This document shows positions 1 through 11,084 of a stretch of 64,000 nt of DNA, in pieces (the first letter of the stretch is position 1; each line of letters begins with the position of its first letter). Under the pieces are notes generated by a model. That model made no database searches and was not told the origin of the DNA. It saw only the letters and a list, made by a program, of their open reading frames with translations. Position numbers and translations under genes: made by a program. Source of the DNA: Leuctra nigra (taxonomy: Eukaryota; Arthropoda; Insecta; Plecoptera; Leuctridae); assembly GCA_934045905.1 (NCBI GenBank), contig OW203763.1:22867108-22931107 (forward strand). The letters are read 5' to 3'.

Positions 1-319
1 TGGTCCCTAATTTTGCCAATAATACTAAGTATACCCTTGAATATCCTTATACATATACCTACGGCTATTTTCTTTGTAATTGTATACCAACTGCTCCTGT
101 CAAAATGCTTATCTCTTCTCCATAACTATGTCAAAACTAATTGAGTTTACATATTACAGCGATATCTTTATGGATATGACTTGGTATATGTAGATACATT
201 AATATTGGCGTGTAGATTAACTATAAAAAATCACAAAAAAAAATATTGAACTCATTTTCGTTATTTTCCGATAACTTGTTTTGCAATGTCGGTTATAAAA
301 ATGCAGCATTAAATATCAA

Positions 320-400
320 ACTATATCATGCTTACGCAGGAATCGAACCCACGTTCCACCAACACAAGAGTACATTATTCATTACACAAACATGTAACAT
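320..400 (-). repeat. tRNA-like / SINE-like relic
   Basis: The minus strand carries GGTTCGATTCC, a perfect match to the RNA polymerase III B-box consensus (plus-strand 339-349). About 25 bases before it (plus 373-387) is GTGTAATGAATAATG, which resembles the A-box region of SINE heads. No acceptor stem or cloverleaf can be drawn, so this is more likely a decayed tRNA-derived SINE than a tRNA gene. Confidence 0.35.
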
Positions 401-1700
401 GAAAACATTTATTTAAAAATCGAGCTTACTGACGTAAAAAATAATAATATCTAAACCTACATTACAAGCTTACAGTTTCCTACACTGCCAAGAAAAATAA
501 TGCCCTTTCTTTTAGTGATACCTTCTAATACGATATATATCATTTTCGTATCGATGGCGCCATATTCGTGTATACGACGCACCCCTAAAAGTGTCATCCC
601 CTATCATATCAGGCGTACTATAAAGCGTTGACTCTTCCCTAAAGAGGCCCCCTCCTCCCCCCCCCCCTCCCCCTCCCTATCTCATCTTGCCAGAACATGA
701 TGTGTCAAGCGCATTGGCCAGGGATGTTATTTATAAGATCTTCTCCAGCCACCATGCAGATATTGCTCTGTTTTGGTACAGCCAAATTAAATGTTTACTT
801 CCTCTTGATTTGGTATTTGTGTCATCGAACGATTTTATTCGTTGATAACATAAAGTTTTTTTAAAAATAAATAATGGTCGTGAAATAAGAATGAAACAGT
901 TGAATTGAAGGGTCTTTTTGTTCCCTTTTAATTGGCAAGATTAAAATAGCAGTGTCCAAATGTCCACCCTAATGTCCATTTAAGGAACTCCTCCAAATAC
1001 CAAAAGGGTGTTGAGATTAATTTCTTTATTACAAAAGACACATTATTTTTAATTTTTAATAAAGAAATATGGAATAGTTAATTTTTATGTAGGTACGCAA
1101 ATAAAAATAGATCATCCAGAAGCTAGGAACAATTATGAAATGCTATAAATTGGGGCATATTTTTCTTTTTTTAAATTTATACTAATAATTATTTACAATT
1201 TGATTAATCTATTTGAAATTTGCCTTGCTATTGCCCCTTATTGCCAAAACTCGGCGATATAGTCGGTTATATTATTTTAGACGTAGGTACATACACCATA
1301 ACTCATTGCATCTTAGCTGTCTAAAGAGTAGGTAAATGATTTGTAATAATCTTTAAAATAAGAATTGTTGTGGATTTGTGAGGATAAAATCTGTCTTAGT
1401 TCTTTTGATCGTTATCGTTTTTATGTTTTAACAAATATTATCCTGAAAATTGTTACGTCCGTTGCCTCTTTAACACACTCTATAACATCCACATGTCTGC
1501 TTTACAATTGGTCATTATTTCAAGCAAGTAGTAATCATAACAACTACCCTAAGTTAGTCAGTATTGCAATAATTACTCATACCACCCAGGTTCATGCCAT
1601 ATCTGCAGGGGTGGGTGGATAGGGGTGGTTTGTCGCGGGGGTGGGAGGGAGAACAGGGGGAGATTGGTCACAGCTGGCAAATATCCTCATAGCTGGACCA
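401..1700. other. AT-rich DNA without recognised features
   Basis: No open reading frame with coding character and no convincing repeat structure is seen. A C-rich tract lies at about 648-675. The short ORFs here are uninterrupted only by chance. Confidence 0.6.
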
Positions 1701-1725
1701 TCCGTTGTCATACTACCCCCCCTTG

Positions 1726-1738
1726 CCCCCCCCCCCCC
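1726..1738. repeat. poly-C tract
   Basis: A 13-base C run within a longer pyrimidine-rich stretch (about 1710-1795) that continues into CT-rich sequence. It is one of about a dozen long G/C homopolymers in an otherwise AT-rich window. Confidence 0.9.
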
Positions 1739-2199
1739 TCTTTCTCACACTCGCACTACACTTATATTCCCGTCTCTCTCTTTGCAAAAGACACGTTACA
1801 CATATTAATGAAGCATGCAAATGTTGATGTATACATTAAAGAATCGGGGTAAGCTTTTGGAATAAAAGTTTAGATGAAGGGAATGAGGTGTGTGTGACGT
1901 CAAGTTTATATCATTCCACGATTTAGTTTTAATTTGTTGAAAATTTGTGTGACCATAAGTTTTGTTGTGGCGTTTGATTTTTGTCACCGTTCAATTTCAT
2001 ACCTGTATAATTTTTTTCAGGTATCTTCTATATAGGTTTTCTCAAGGTATAACGAATTGTGTGAATATAAAAAAATCTGGTGAAAAGGTTTGAAAATTAT
2101 GCGTATATTGTCCGTGTGTAATATTTTCCACCATTGCGTTGGCTTTGGTCGGGCTCTGTCTGGCGTCCGCGGTTTGGGACAAAGATGAATTGCTTTCAT

Positions 2200-2342
2200 T
2201 TCACTACTCCCCACCCCCTAAACCCCTTCCCACCCCTCCTCCCCCCACCCGCTGCCCGATGATTTACGGGCAAACAGTGTGGTGACTGCTGATTTATTAT
2301 AGAACACAGGGATAAAGTTTTACTAGGGGGGTAGTGAAACCA
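2200..2342. repeat. short inverted repeat with C-rich centre
   Basis: TTTCACTACTCCCC near 2200 recurs inverted as GGGGGGTAGTGAAA near 2325-2338. The enclosed sequence is C-rich. It may be a small decayed MITE; no target-site duplication is evident. Confidence 0.35.
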
Positions 2343-2399
2343 ACCCCCTCATCCGACTAAATCCCACCCTCATACCCCACCTCCCGAAAAAAAATACCC

Positions 2400-3505
2400 C
2401 CCTGGTTTCAGTGTGTATATACGTGAATAAAAATATCATTCATTTGCATTAAAAATCGTGAAATTTTGTTGAATGTGTGATGGTGTTAAACTGGAACACT
2501 ATGACTCATTTTGCTGATTTAGTTTGTTTTTAAAAAGTAAATTAACTGTTGTGAAAATGAGTCGCATATGGAGGAAGGCCCTAAATTTGATTTTTGGCGA
2601 CCACTTCATATTTTCGCACCCAGTGACATAATATATAGGACCACCCTTCCACTTGATAGTTTCCTATTATCTACTGATTATCATAACTAAAGTGTAAAAC
2701 TACTTTTGAGTAACGCTCTTGATTTTATCTTTTTGAGGAAAATGGAGCTCCAAATTAATTAATGGGCTAACTGTATTTATATTAGTTAGCACCTAAATAC
2801 AATTAGACATGAATTTCAATTAATAAAAGCACGACATGATAATGACGCATGTGTTAAAAATGCATGTTATGACATTATTAATTATTTGGTGTAAGTGCTA
2901 AGTTATTAATTACCACTATCTCACTGCATCGAATAATTAGTTTAAATCATGCCAGCCTCGTGGTTTCAATATCTGTAAATACTGCTGAATATAGATTTCA
3001 CTTGGATGAAGATTGCCTATACGATGGATTTTGAGTCGATATTTTGTTCGATTGGCATCGATTTTAAAAATTATTGTTGGATGAGAAAGTCAAATGCTAC
3101 CTGAAGCGAATGTTATGCTAGTTAATTAAAATGAAATTAGTTTCAATATGGCATGGAAATTTAATAATAAGGTATTAATTAAGGCGTAGAATGTTATTTT
3201 ACGACCCTATATTAAACAACCCTAATTAAATAAATTTATAAACAATTATAAAAACTGCTTTTTTCAATTTATAGCTAGGATCACGGAAGCATAAGATTTG
3301 TAATCAAAAAGACATACTTAAAATGTTTTCATAACTTCACTATGAAAACTTAATATGTATTTGAAATATAAATTTTATTGATTTTAATGTATTTATTGTA
3401 TGATATACCTAAATATCGTAAGCTTATACCAAATCTTGTAATGTTTAACAAATATCCTTAAATTCGCAACAAGAAACATAACAAAGTCAGCTATACGTAC
3501 AGGTA
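2400..3505. other. AT-rich DNA without recognised features
   Basis: Nothing coding or structured is recognised in this stretch. Confidence 0.55.
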
Positions 3506-3510
3506 GCACC

Positions 3511-3713
3511 CAACAAATCATAAAACGGTATTTGAACGAAACATATTGGCTGCTGGTCAGGTTCCTTGACTATCAATCCTTGTTATTATCAATGAAATCA
3601 GAGCTCACCTACTAGATGTAGATGACGAGTAAGTATAGACTTCATAAGATGATGCCATCACAATTTTTTCAGACAATCCATTTCTTTCAAATACCGTTTT
3701 ATGAATTGTCGAG
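3511..3713 (-). mobile_element. MITE family A, copy 1
   Basis: About 200 bp with terminal inverted repeats built on CATAAAACGGTATTTGAA. It is the reverse complement of the copy at 15972-16190, and by eye about 90% identical along the whole body, so the two copies are in opposite orientation. The right end stops at ...GAATTGTCGAG, where another inverted-repeat element begins at once (3714). There is no coding capacity. The transposase superfamily is not identified. Confidence 0.8.
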
Positions 3714-4378
3714 CAGTCAAGGAAATTAGATGGTTATAAAAGGTCTGTTCGTTTTGCTTACTGCAGTTGCAGTAGCAGCAGCTTACAGTAGGCCCTGGTA
3801 ACTCTTGCAGTAGCTTGCTGTACCAACACAAAACGAACGCATTTGCAGCAGGATGGCAGGTTGGCCTTTTCCTATTGGTTGGGAGGTTGGTGAATTTGGC
3901 GGGAAGAATGTAAAAATAAGTGAGGTTATGTTCTGCATTTATAGAATTCTTGTCTAATTCCAATGCATTTTTATATAAATATGTATCATTTCATAACAAA
4001 GAACTAAACTAAACTCTGAAACAAATACTAATTTCCCTCCTCCTTAGGCGTTTTTTCACTATCCATCCATAAGAAACACATTTTACATTTCAAACATCGG
4101 CCATTTTGCCGCCTACTGCAAAGTTACTGCATTTACATCACCTCCCTACCCAGCTGTAAGAGCAGTCACTGCGCAGCTACTGTCAGTGTCAAATCGAACA
4201 CAATCGCAGTGACGGAACAGCAAGTTTGATGCAAAACGAACGGATTTGCAGTGAGCAGTAAAGTGCAGTAAGCAAAACGAACAGACCTAAACTCTATCTC
4301 TCTCTGCTCCATTTAAAAACATGTTTATGTTATGAATCAGAGAGAGGCAGAGTATGAACCATCTAGTTTCCCTGACTG
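3714..4378. mobile_element. foldback MITE family C, split by element B
   Basis: The left end CAGTCAAGGAAATTAGATGG (from 3714) matches the reverse complement of the right end (4357-4378) at about 20 of 22 bases. If the insertion at 3741-4288 is removed, the two flanks join into a palindrome of about 115 bp whose arms keep pairing through a CTCTATCTCTCTCTG segment. This shows that C was intact before B inserted. Confidence 0.7.
3741..4288. mobile_element. MITE family B, nested in C
   Basis: 548 bp with perfect 25-bp terminal inverted repeats (3741-3765 and 4264-4288) starting AGGTCTGTTCGTTTTGCTTA. The flanks suggest a 3-bp AAA target duplication. Subterminal regions repeat CAGTA/GCAGT motifs and a near-identical AACGAACG(C/G)ATTTGCAG. 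The 101-codon minus-strand ORF inside crosses the terminal repeat and has no coding character. A three-base duplication would fit PIF/Harbinger-type elements, but this is not proven. Confidence 0.75.
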
Positions 4379-4389
4379 TACCTACTAAA

Positions 4390-5940
4390 TATAAATATGA
4401 TTTAGTCTCATTTACTTAGTACACAAAATCTGAAAAATAATATACGAAGGGCTAAACGATAGAAATCTCATTTATCATTTCGAAGATACGATTATGAACA
4501 TTAAAAATCCCATTATCAATTGTCTACGTGTAAATATTCATTTTCAACAATCTTAAATTTAAAAAAAAATCATATTTCTGTAACTTTCCACTAGAATTTA
4601 CAACTCTCGTCCATAAGGGAGTCTCCTCTCGTTTCTCCTTCCACTTTTCAAAGATATTCTCGAATATTGAAATCAGCAGCTTTCTGTTGATGTTTTGAGT
4701 GTTGCAAAGAAGAGAACTCATGTCACACCTCAGCGTTAATGATTTCCAACGCATCTCCCAACCACTCCATCACTATCTATCAATTACACAGGATGAAAAA
4801 CGACGTCATGCATCATTGTCACTTTAGTGTCATCGAATATACAATTCCCCTGAAACACAAACCTCGATCAATATGCTTTTTACACTCTTTACACCAGAAT
4901 AGTTGACACTGACAATAGCTGGATTCTTACAGAATTTAACAGTTGTACAATCCACACATTGACAATAATATTCATAATACATTATCATATCTAATTGAAT
5001 ATTTAGGCTGGCAATAATCTGCCCTGTCAGATGTCATTGACAGGTAAAACGCTTTTAGCTGCATACCTGTCAAATGATACTTTGTTTTGTTGTACCTCTG
5101 TAGCAATTGTCATTCATATCGTCAAAAATGCATACGAGTTTTTAATTAAAAATATATTGATTTGACTGTTTAAAGTAATACATTAAATAGGTGTGAGCTA
5201 TTTCTTTTGAATATTTCTAAATCTCAACTGTCAGAATGTCAAATTGCTATCTTCCAAGATTCCTAGAGTTTCCATGCTTGGGGAACTTGCTGATTTTAAT
5301 TTTTCATAAACCACCCTACATTCATTCGTCAATTGTTATTGGTAATACAAACGTATTTTTCTTAATATTAATTACTATATTTTGGAAGACATTCTGTAAT
5401 TTTTTAAGGTCAAATTCACCGCTTTCTCGGTGTAAACTGTGTAAGCTACTGCATCTGATGTCCCATTAATCGATTGAGTCACATTCTTGGTGATACACAA
5501 TTACATACTCACAATCACACAATCACATAAAATTAGACAGATTTCGAGATTAATTATCTAATGAAATTAATAAAATTTAAAATGAACTTGAAGTCTCTCA
5601 GTTATGATACACCTATTCAGGAGGTACCGGGTTCTATTCTGTGGCACAGACTGTCAAGATTGTGGTTCAGCGTGATTTAGGCAAATTACGTTTTCGCTTT
5701 ACACCCCCATCAGTCACCATACGTCTAGTTGTTTGCCAATCTTAAAAATTAGATACTGAGTTCCTACAAATTTTAAACAATATCCCATTTTTTAAGTGTT
5801 CCATCATTTGTAAATACATAGATTTTTAATTACATAACTATTTTATTATTTGAATTTATGGACGAAACTAAAATACTGCCGTTCTTCGCTTATTTCCACA
5901 TGAAGCTTTCTACAAAGTGGCAGCTAATGTTACAGAACGT
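4390..5940. other. AT-rich DNA without recognised features
   Basis: No supported gene. A GGTACCGGGTTCTATTC stretch near 5622-5638 weakly resembles a B box, but no A box is visible. Confidence 0.5.
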
Positions 5941-5949
5941 CGCGTCTGT

Positions 5950-6110
5950 ATTATCCGACGCACATAACGGCATTTTCGGGACCAGATTTCGCTTAGTCGG
6001 GAGTCGAAGTCTAATGGAAGAGCTCTCTTTGCCAATGGCTCCAACTCGGCTTTGAACCCAGGACCCCGCAAGCTATGGATGAATATACCAGCCAGACGAC
6101 GACGTAACAC
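5950..6110 (-). repeat. SINE-like sequence with B-box
   Basis: The minus strand has GGGTTCAAAGCC (plus 6048-6059), a B-box-like element, preceded by an A-box-like TGGCTGGTATA (plus 6086-6096). Spacing is close to that of tRNA-derived SINE heads. The region is also richer in GC than its surroundings. The SINE tail is not delimited. Confidence 0.35.
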
Positions 6111-6221
6111 TATTACTCATTGTGAAATACGATCGGACTTAATTTACAAACTTTCCAACTCGCTCACACAAACGCTCTGCACAACTAGATTTATTATACC
6201 AAGAAGAAGACATTTTTATTA

Positions 6222-6236
6222 CCCCCCCCCCCCCCC
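6222..6236. repeat. poly-C tract
   Basis: A 15-base C run followed by CT-rich sequence to about 6300. Confidence 0.9.
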
Positions 6237-6299
6237 TCTTGCCCCCCTCTCTCTTTTCCACTGTACCCCTCTCTTTGCAATCTCGGCCCTTTTCTTTGC

Positions 6300-7820
6300 T
6301 TCCTTATCTGTAGATCTATTGATAAGTAAAGGAGGTTCAGTATAGTTTGAGTATAAATCTTGTGAGTATAAAATGATACTGGCCAATATAAAGTGATATA
6401 TTTTGTAAGATGTAAATAGCATTGGGTTTCAATACCTTTGAAAAGATCATTAGGGCTTGACAAATGACAAGGAGATAGATTCTAATTTTGGGAAAATATT
6501 TAAAACTTTATAGCGTCTAGTTTGGCAAGCTAAGCAGTCGATTATGATCGTGTGCTCTTGATTATGGTTTTCAAATTGTAATGTTTTAATTGTTATTTTG
6601 TAAGTTGTAAACCTCTTGCCTAAAATAATTTTTGAAAATATTAAAGTAAATTGGAAATGGGTAATAATTTGATATATAAATTAACATGTACCTATATGAG
6701 TATTTCGTTTTGAGCATATTTCAAAAATAGATATGATTCGTCCTAATATCTACATTAAAACCTTAAACCATAGAAATTACTCCATATTTTATTTTATAAC
6801 AACATTACAAAGCTCTATATTTTCCATCCCTGGCAGTATTGTTCTGTACTTACGACATCCTGGGTTTGATGCTGGACCATCCTGAGTCCTGACTGATCTT
6901 CTTCGGATTTCCGAATCAGTCGAGAGGCAAATGATGGGAAGGTTCCCAAGTAACAGTTCGCAACCACCTCCTTCCCACCATCAATCCTAGCCTATTCTTC
7001 ATCATCATCATTCATGCCTCCGTCTCCATTTAGTCCAGTTAAAATGGTGTAACGTAAAACATTACTAAAATAAAGAATAATAATTCATTTGTCCCTGGCT
7101 AATTAAATATTGCAAGTTTTCATTAAAGAATGTTGCACAGCAATTTTGGAATGAATTAACTTAAAAGAGTGAATATTTTATCCTCTTCAATAAAAATTCC
7201 ATCCTTATATTGCCGTACACCCCATTTTTGGGGTGAAAAAGAATTTAACAGTTCATGTTATGCAAGACGTTTATAACTATTTTTACTATAGACTAAGCGT
7301 GTAGCTGCCGTTCAGAATGTATGTGTTATTTTGATCGACAGAATTCCTGGAAATGTTCCTACCTCTACGGTAGGTCAGTATTCTTGAGACATCAAGCAAG
7401 GCTGTGATTACAAAGTCATGGTCGTGTCAAGAAATCATGACGTAATTAAAGTGACATCCGTCAACATCTAGTTACTATGTGATATGTCATTCGGAATGAT
7501 CCAGTGGTGTTAGGAGCAATTAACAACAAATTGTAGGTGTTAACTGTATGAATAATAACAAGGAGCAAGACACATGGTGAATGGTTAAGGTGTAATGATT
7601 TCTTAGAATCTCTTGGAACATTTCTAAGAATTTGCTTCTTTACTATTTAGGATAAGAGATAGTTGTGATAATCGAAATTGAGTCTTCTGGAATCATTCTT
7701 TGTAAATAAAAAAAATAGTGTTGCGTTTTCGCTACTTTCTATCAAAATTTCGTCCAAAATTCATTTTCTCTCCTTATAAAATGAAGCGAGAAATGAGAAA
7801 GCAGCTACACTAACGGCCAA
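6300..7820. other. AT-rich DNA without recognised features
   Basis: No gene or complete mobile element is recognised. Confidence 0.5.
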
Positions 7821-7823
7821 AGT

Positions 7824-7867
7824 AAAAACGGTATTTGAACGAAACGGATTTGCCACTGGTTAGGTTA
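7824..7867 (-). mobile_element. MITE family A, terminal fragment
   Basis: About 45 bp matching the AAAACGGTATTTGAACGAAA end and adjoining interior of family A (same orientation as the 3511 copy). Similarity then stops abruptly. This is a truncated third copy. Confidence 0.6.
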
Positions 7868-8290
7868 TAACATTATAAATACAAGTCAATATGATTGGGG
7901 ACTATTGATACATCGTAAAAATGTACGAAAATACCTTTACGGATAAATAATATGCTTGTTTGTACCCTGCTTTTACTTTGACCTTGTGTCTCCGCTCTCC
8001 GCTGCCTCGCGTTGAGTTGTCTCCATCCCTTGTTTTCATTTGTCAAGGTCATCCACCTGGCTTTTCTGTTATCAGCGAATCAGTTCTGTCTCGGCTATCA
8101 TAGCAAGTGTGCGTTTCTCGTCCAATATGTCAGTGCTATCCTCACTACTTCGGCTTTTCCGCGTCGACAGTAATTTTGAGAAGATTTCTTATAATTATCC
8201 TTATAATTTCTCACTTATTTTTCTGCCGCTGCTCCCCCCCCCCCCTCTCCCCTCCCCCGAGACGGTGGCCGCACCACTATTTCCCCACAG

Positions 8291-8342
8291 TTACTCAAAA
8301 TCAGCAACAACTTATCAATTCAAGGAGATCGCTGAGCATGGG
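8291..8342 (+). other. candidate internal exon (52 nt)
   Basis: The segment is bounded by a strong 3' splice site (CACTATTTCCCCACAG after a long pyrimidine tract) and a consensus donor GTAAGT at 8343. Two of the three frames stay open through it. One would encode TQNQQQLINSRRSLSMG and the other YSKSATTYQFKEIAEHG; the first contains RRSLS, a PKA-type phosphorylation sequence. I do not recognise the protein. The upstream C-rich tract (8234-8266) doubles as the polypyrimidine tract. The 163-codon ORF that spans it starts with TTG and owes its proline runs to poly-C, so it is not a gene as such. A chance pairing of splice signals remains possible. Confidence 0.3.
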
Positions 8343-8449
8343 GTAAGTCCTACATTCAAAAAGACATCACTAAATTTCTCTATACATCTACAAAATACTT
8401 TATACGCCACAAATATCATAATACAAGAATCATATACTATCCCCCTCCT

Positions 8450-8463
8450 CCCCCCCCCCCCCC
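8450..8463. repeat. poly-C tract
   Basis: C-rich run (CCCCCTCCTC followed by 13 C). Confidence 0.85.
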
Positions 8464-8738
8464 GTCAAAATCTGTCAAATATTACTCCCACCCTCCTCCA
8501 GGTTATATTCTCTTTTGAACCAAATCCCTGAAAAGTGTCCTTAGCTCAGGATTAGAATTTGCACGGAGGTTTGAAAAATGGATGATATAAACTTTGGCAA
8601 CATAAATATTTTGTCATTTGACACCTTGAAAACTCTTTCCTCATATACTAATGAAAAGTAAAAATATTGGCGTTGGTAGGGCGTCTCTTGGCGTCTTCTT
8701 ATGAGTAGGCGTTTAAATTCAACAGCCACATATATTAT

Positions 8739-8774
8739 CTCAATTCATAGACGCTTTCTTTGCTTCAGGTATGT
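8739..8774 (+). promoter_or_regulatory. candidate recursive splice site
   Basis: A polypyrimidine stretch and acceptor (CGCTTTCTTTGCTTCAG) are joined directly to a donor (GTATGT) at 8768/8769. This is the juxtaposed 3'/5' arrangement of insect ratchet points in long introns. A CTCAAT possible branch point lies upstream. Confidence 0.3.
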
Positions 8775-8899
8775 CGTAAAAGTGTTATTTTCCATTCTTC
8801 CTCATTTTCCCGCCAACATATTTTGGCCTCTATTCAAATCTTCATAATTTACCAGTAAAAATACAGATTCAAATCATGTAAAGTGATATAAGAATAAGA

Positions 8900-10118
8900 T
8901 GATCGTTTGAATAAGATTGAGGGGTTGGGTGTTGTATATTATTGTAGTGCATATGTTTGGTTATGTCTGTTGTTTACCTTAGGAATAAAGAGCGGTTGTG
9001 TATGTCAAGGTAAAATGTAAACAATTCCAATATACTTACTCAAATGGGGTGCAGACATGGATGTAGAAAGGATTTGAAACCGTATGGAAATGAATCAGAA
9101 TCAAGAAGATTTTACTGTATAAAATATAATCATATTATATAATTCGGCATGAAATTAATTTACACGTGAAAGATGCGAATATTTATGAATTTTTTCTAAT
9201 ATGAACGTTGCGGCAAAGTTATCTTGCAGTTATCTATTAATTACGTGTGAAAGGGTCATTGAACTTCGCCGTCTTAACAATTCGTCGTCTGAATTCATCA
9301 AGGTTTGTTTCTTAGTCTCTTGTTACCTTCCTGTAAAATGCTCGCAGTCGCCTATACAGGATGATGGTTTGAAAAATTGATGATATAAACGAAAATAGAG
9401 GATTACAATGTTGTTTAATTTGTATGTTTTCAAAATCATCTAGATCAATACAATAAATTCAGTTCGATTTCGTTTGATTCATATCAAGCGTTCCAAATGT
9501 TTTCAGCAAAGTTCAATTACAATTACCTACATAAGTTTTCATTGAGGAATGCACGTATCTTTAACTGATATCTACTGAATTAATGTGTGAACAATCGCAT
9601 ACATGACGTGTAGAGGTGAGGCTCAGAACTATTCAGAAGATATTTTTTACAATCATTACTTATATGGAATCTCATTGCATTGCAAATGTTGTTTCTATTT
9701 TTTTTTAATTAGAATTTTATGCACGCACTTAATAGATATCAAATGCGCAAAAGTATTTAAATAACAGTTTTATGAATTTTTATCGTATTGTACTGAAGTA
9801 TGAAGTATGTGCAGGCATTTTGAAATCAATTGTTGTCATACATTCTATTCCTACCTAGGTATACTTGATTATCATTGGAATTTTATGGAACTACAAGAAT
9901 AATCGAATAATCAACTCGATTATTCAATATTCTCCTTGATTTGATTTACTACTGAATTCATTTAATAGCCAGATATTTATTTGTTTTAATATTATGTTTT
10001 AATTTTAATAATGAGGGAAAGGATCACCAGTAAAGACTGGCCATTTAATAGGATTGTAACCGCCATGATGAGGATTCGAGAAAATAAGGAACACAACTGA
10101 CCTCTGGTGGATTTTGTG
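8900..10118. other. AT-rich DNA without recognised features
   Basis: A minor hairpin (GAATAATCGA paired with TCGATTATTC) lies near 9897-9926. Otherwise nothing is recognised. Confidence 0.5.
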
Positions 10119-10121
10119 GTA

Positions 10122-11081
10122 GGGGAGGCCGGTACATAGTGGGACGGATTTCTTATTATTGCTCTAGTTTGTTTATTATTTTAAAATTTTGAAATGTTGA
10201 ATAGCCAATAGTTGCGCACCATAAATTAGAATGCATGTGCTATTTTTATGAAATTTTAATATCTACAGATAAGAAATTAATTGCGTTGTCCCACTATGTA
10301 CCGTTGTCCCACTATATACCGCTTTCCGGTACATACTGGGACACTGCTGGTACATACTGGGACAATGCTATTTTTCAAGGGAAATACTATGGAATAATTT
10401 TTGAAACAAGTGACATGTGATTTATTATCTGATGTATTTACTTATAGGTAGGTAATTAGTCCGTTTTAATCCCGTCATTAATCCACCGCCTTCGAGGAAT
10501 TTTCGGCATCTTTTTTCGGGGAAAAAAATATATGTTAAAAGATTAATTTAGGTCCATTAAAAAATTTGGTATGAATTAAAACAATTAACGACTTGTATCA
10601 AGATCAACAAATAATTTAAGACCCACACAAAAGTTATGAACAGAAATATAGCCCAGTGGTACATAGTAGGACATGTCCCACTATGTACCGTTCTGACTGT
10701 CCCAGTATGTACCGTTTAACAATATTTTTAGTTTTATTTTTTCAAATATGAAGGCAGGTGAAGAGAACATTCATCAATAAACCTACTTCATGCCAATTGA
10801 ATACACTTCATAACCATACTTTTAAACTAGCCATAATAAGTAAGAGAAAAAAGTTATCAAGAACATTGTAAACACAAAATTTCTACATTTTGCAAAACTG
10901 ATATTACAAGTGGAGTATCTCAATTATTTCAAATACAAACATATCTTGAAAATATGTCCAGGAGATGTGATTTATTGTGCTGACATCAATTAGGCATCTT
11001 CACTATTTTTTTTCTTGACCACAAGGCGAGAAATTCAAATGTCCCACTATGTACCGTGTCCCACTATATACCGGCCTCCCC
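10122..11081. mobile_element. 960-bp non-autonomous TIR element
   Basis: The element begins GGGGAGGCCGGTACATAGTG and ends with its reverse complement (one mismatch over about 24 bp). It is flanked on both sides by TA, as expected of a TA target duplication. Seven further internal copies of the 15-16-bp motif GGTACATA(G/C)TGGGAC, in both orientations, lie at about 10288, 10306, 10328, 10349, 10658, 10675 and 10699, and an eighth just inside the right TIR at 11041. Such repeats usually bind transposase. No transposase ORF is present; the 61-codon ORF at 10235 is made of these repeats. The superfamily is uncertain (TA duplication fits Tc1/mariner-like or related groups). Confidence 0.85.
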
Positions 11082-11084
11082 TAC

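Noticed and set aside
6052..6463. Several ORFs around the 6222 C-tract on both strands
   Set aside because: Open on both strands because of low-complexity C/G runs.
8040..8531. 163-codon ORF, the longest in the window
   Set aside because: It starts with TTG, and its proline runs come from poly-C tracts. Only the short splice-bounded part (8291-8342) is kept as a candidate.
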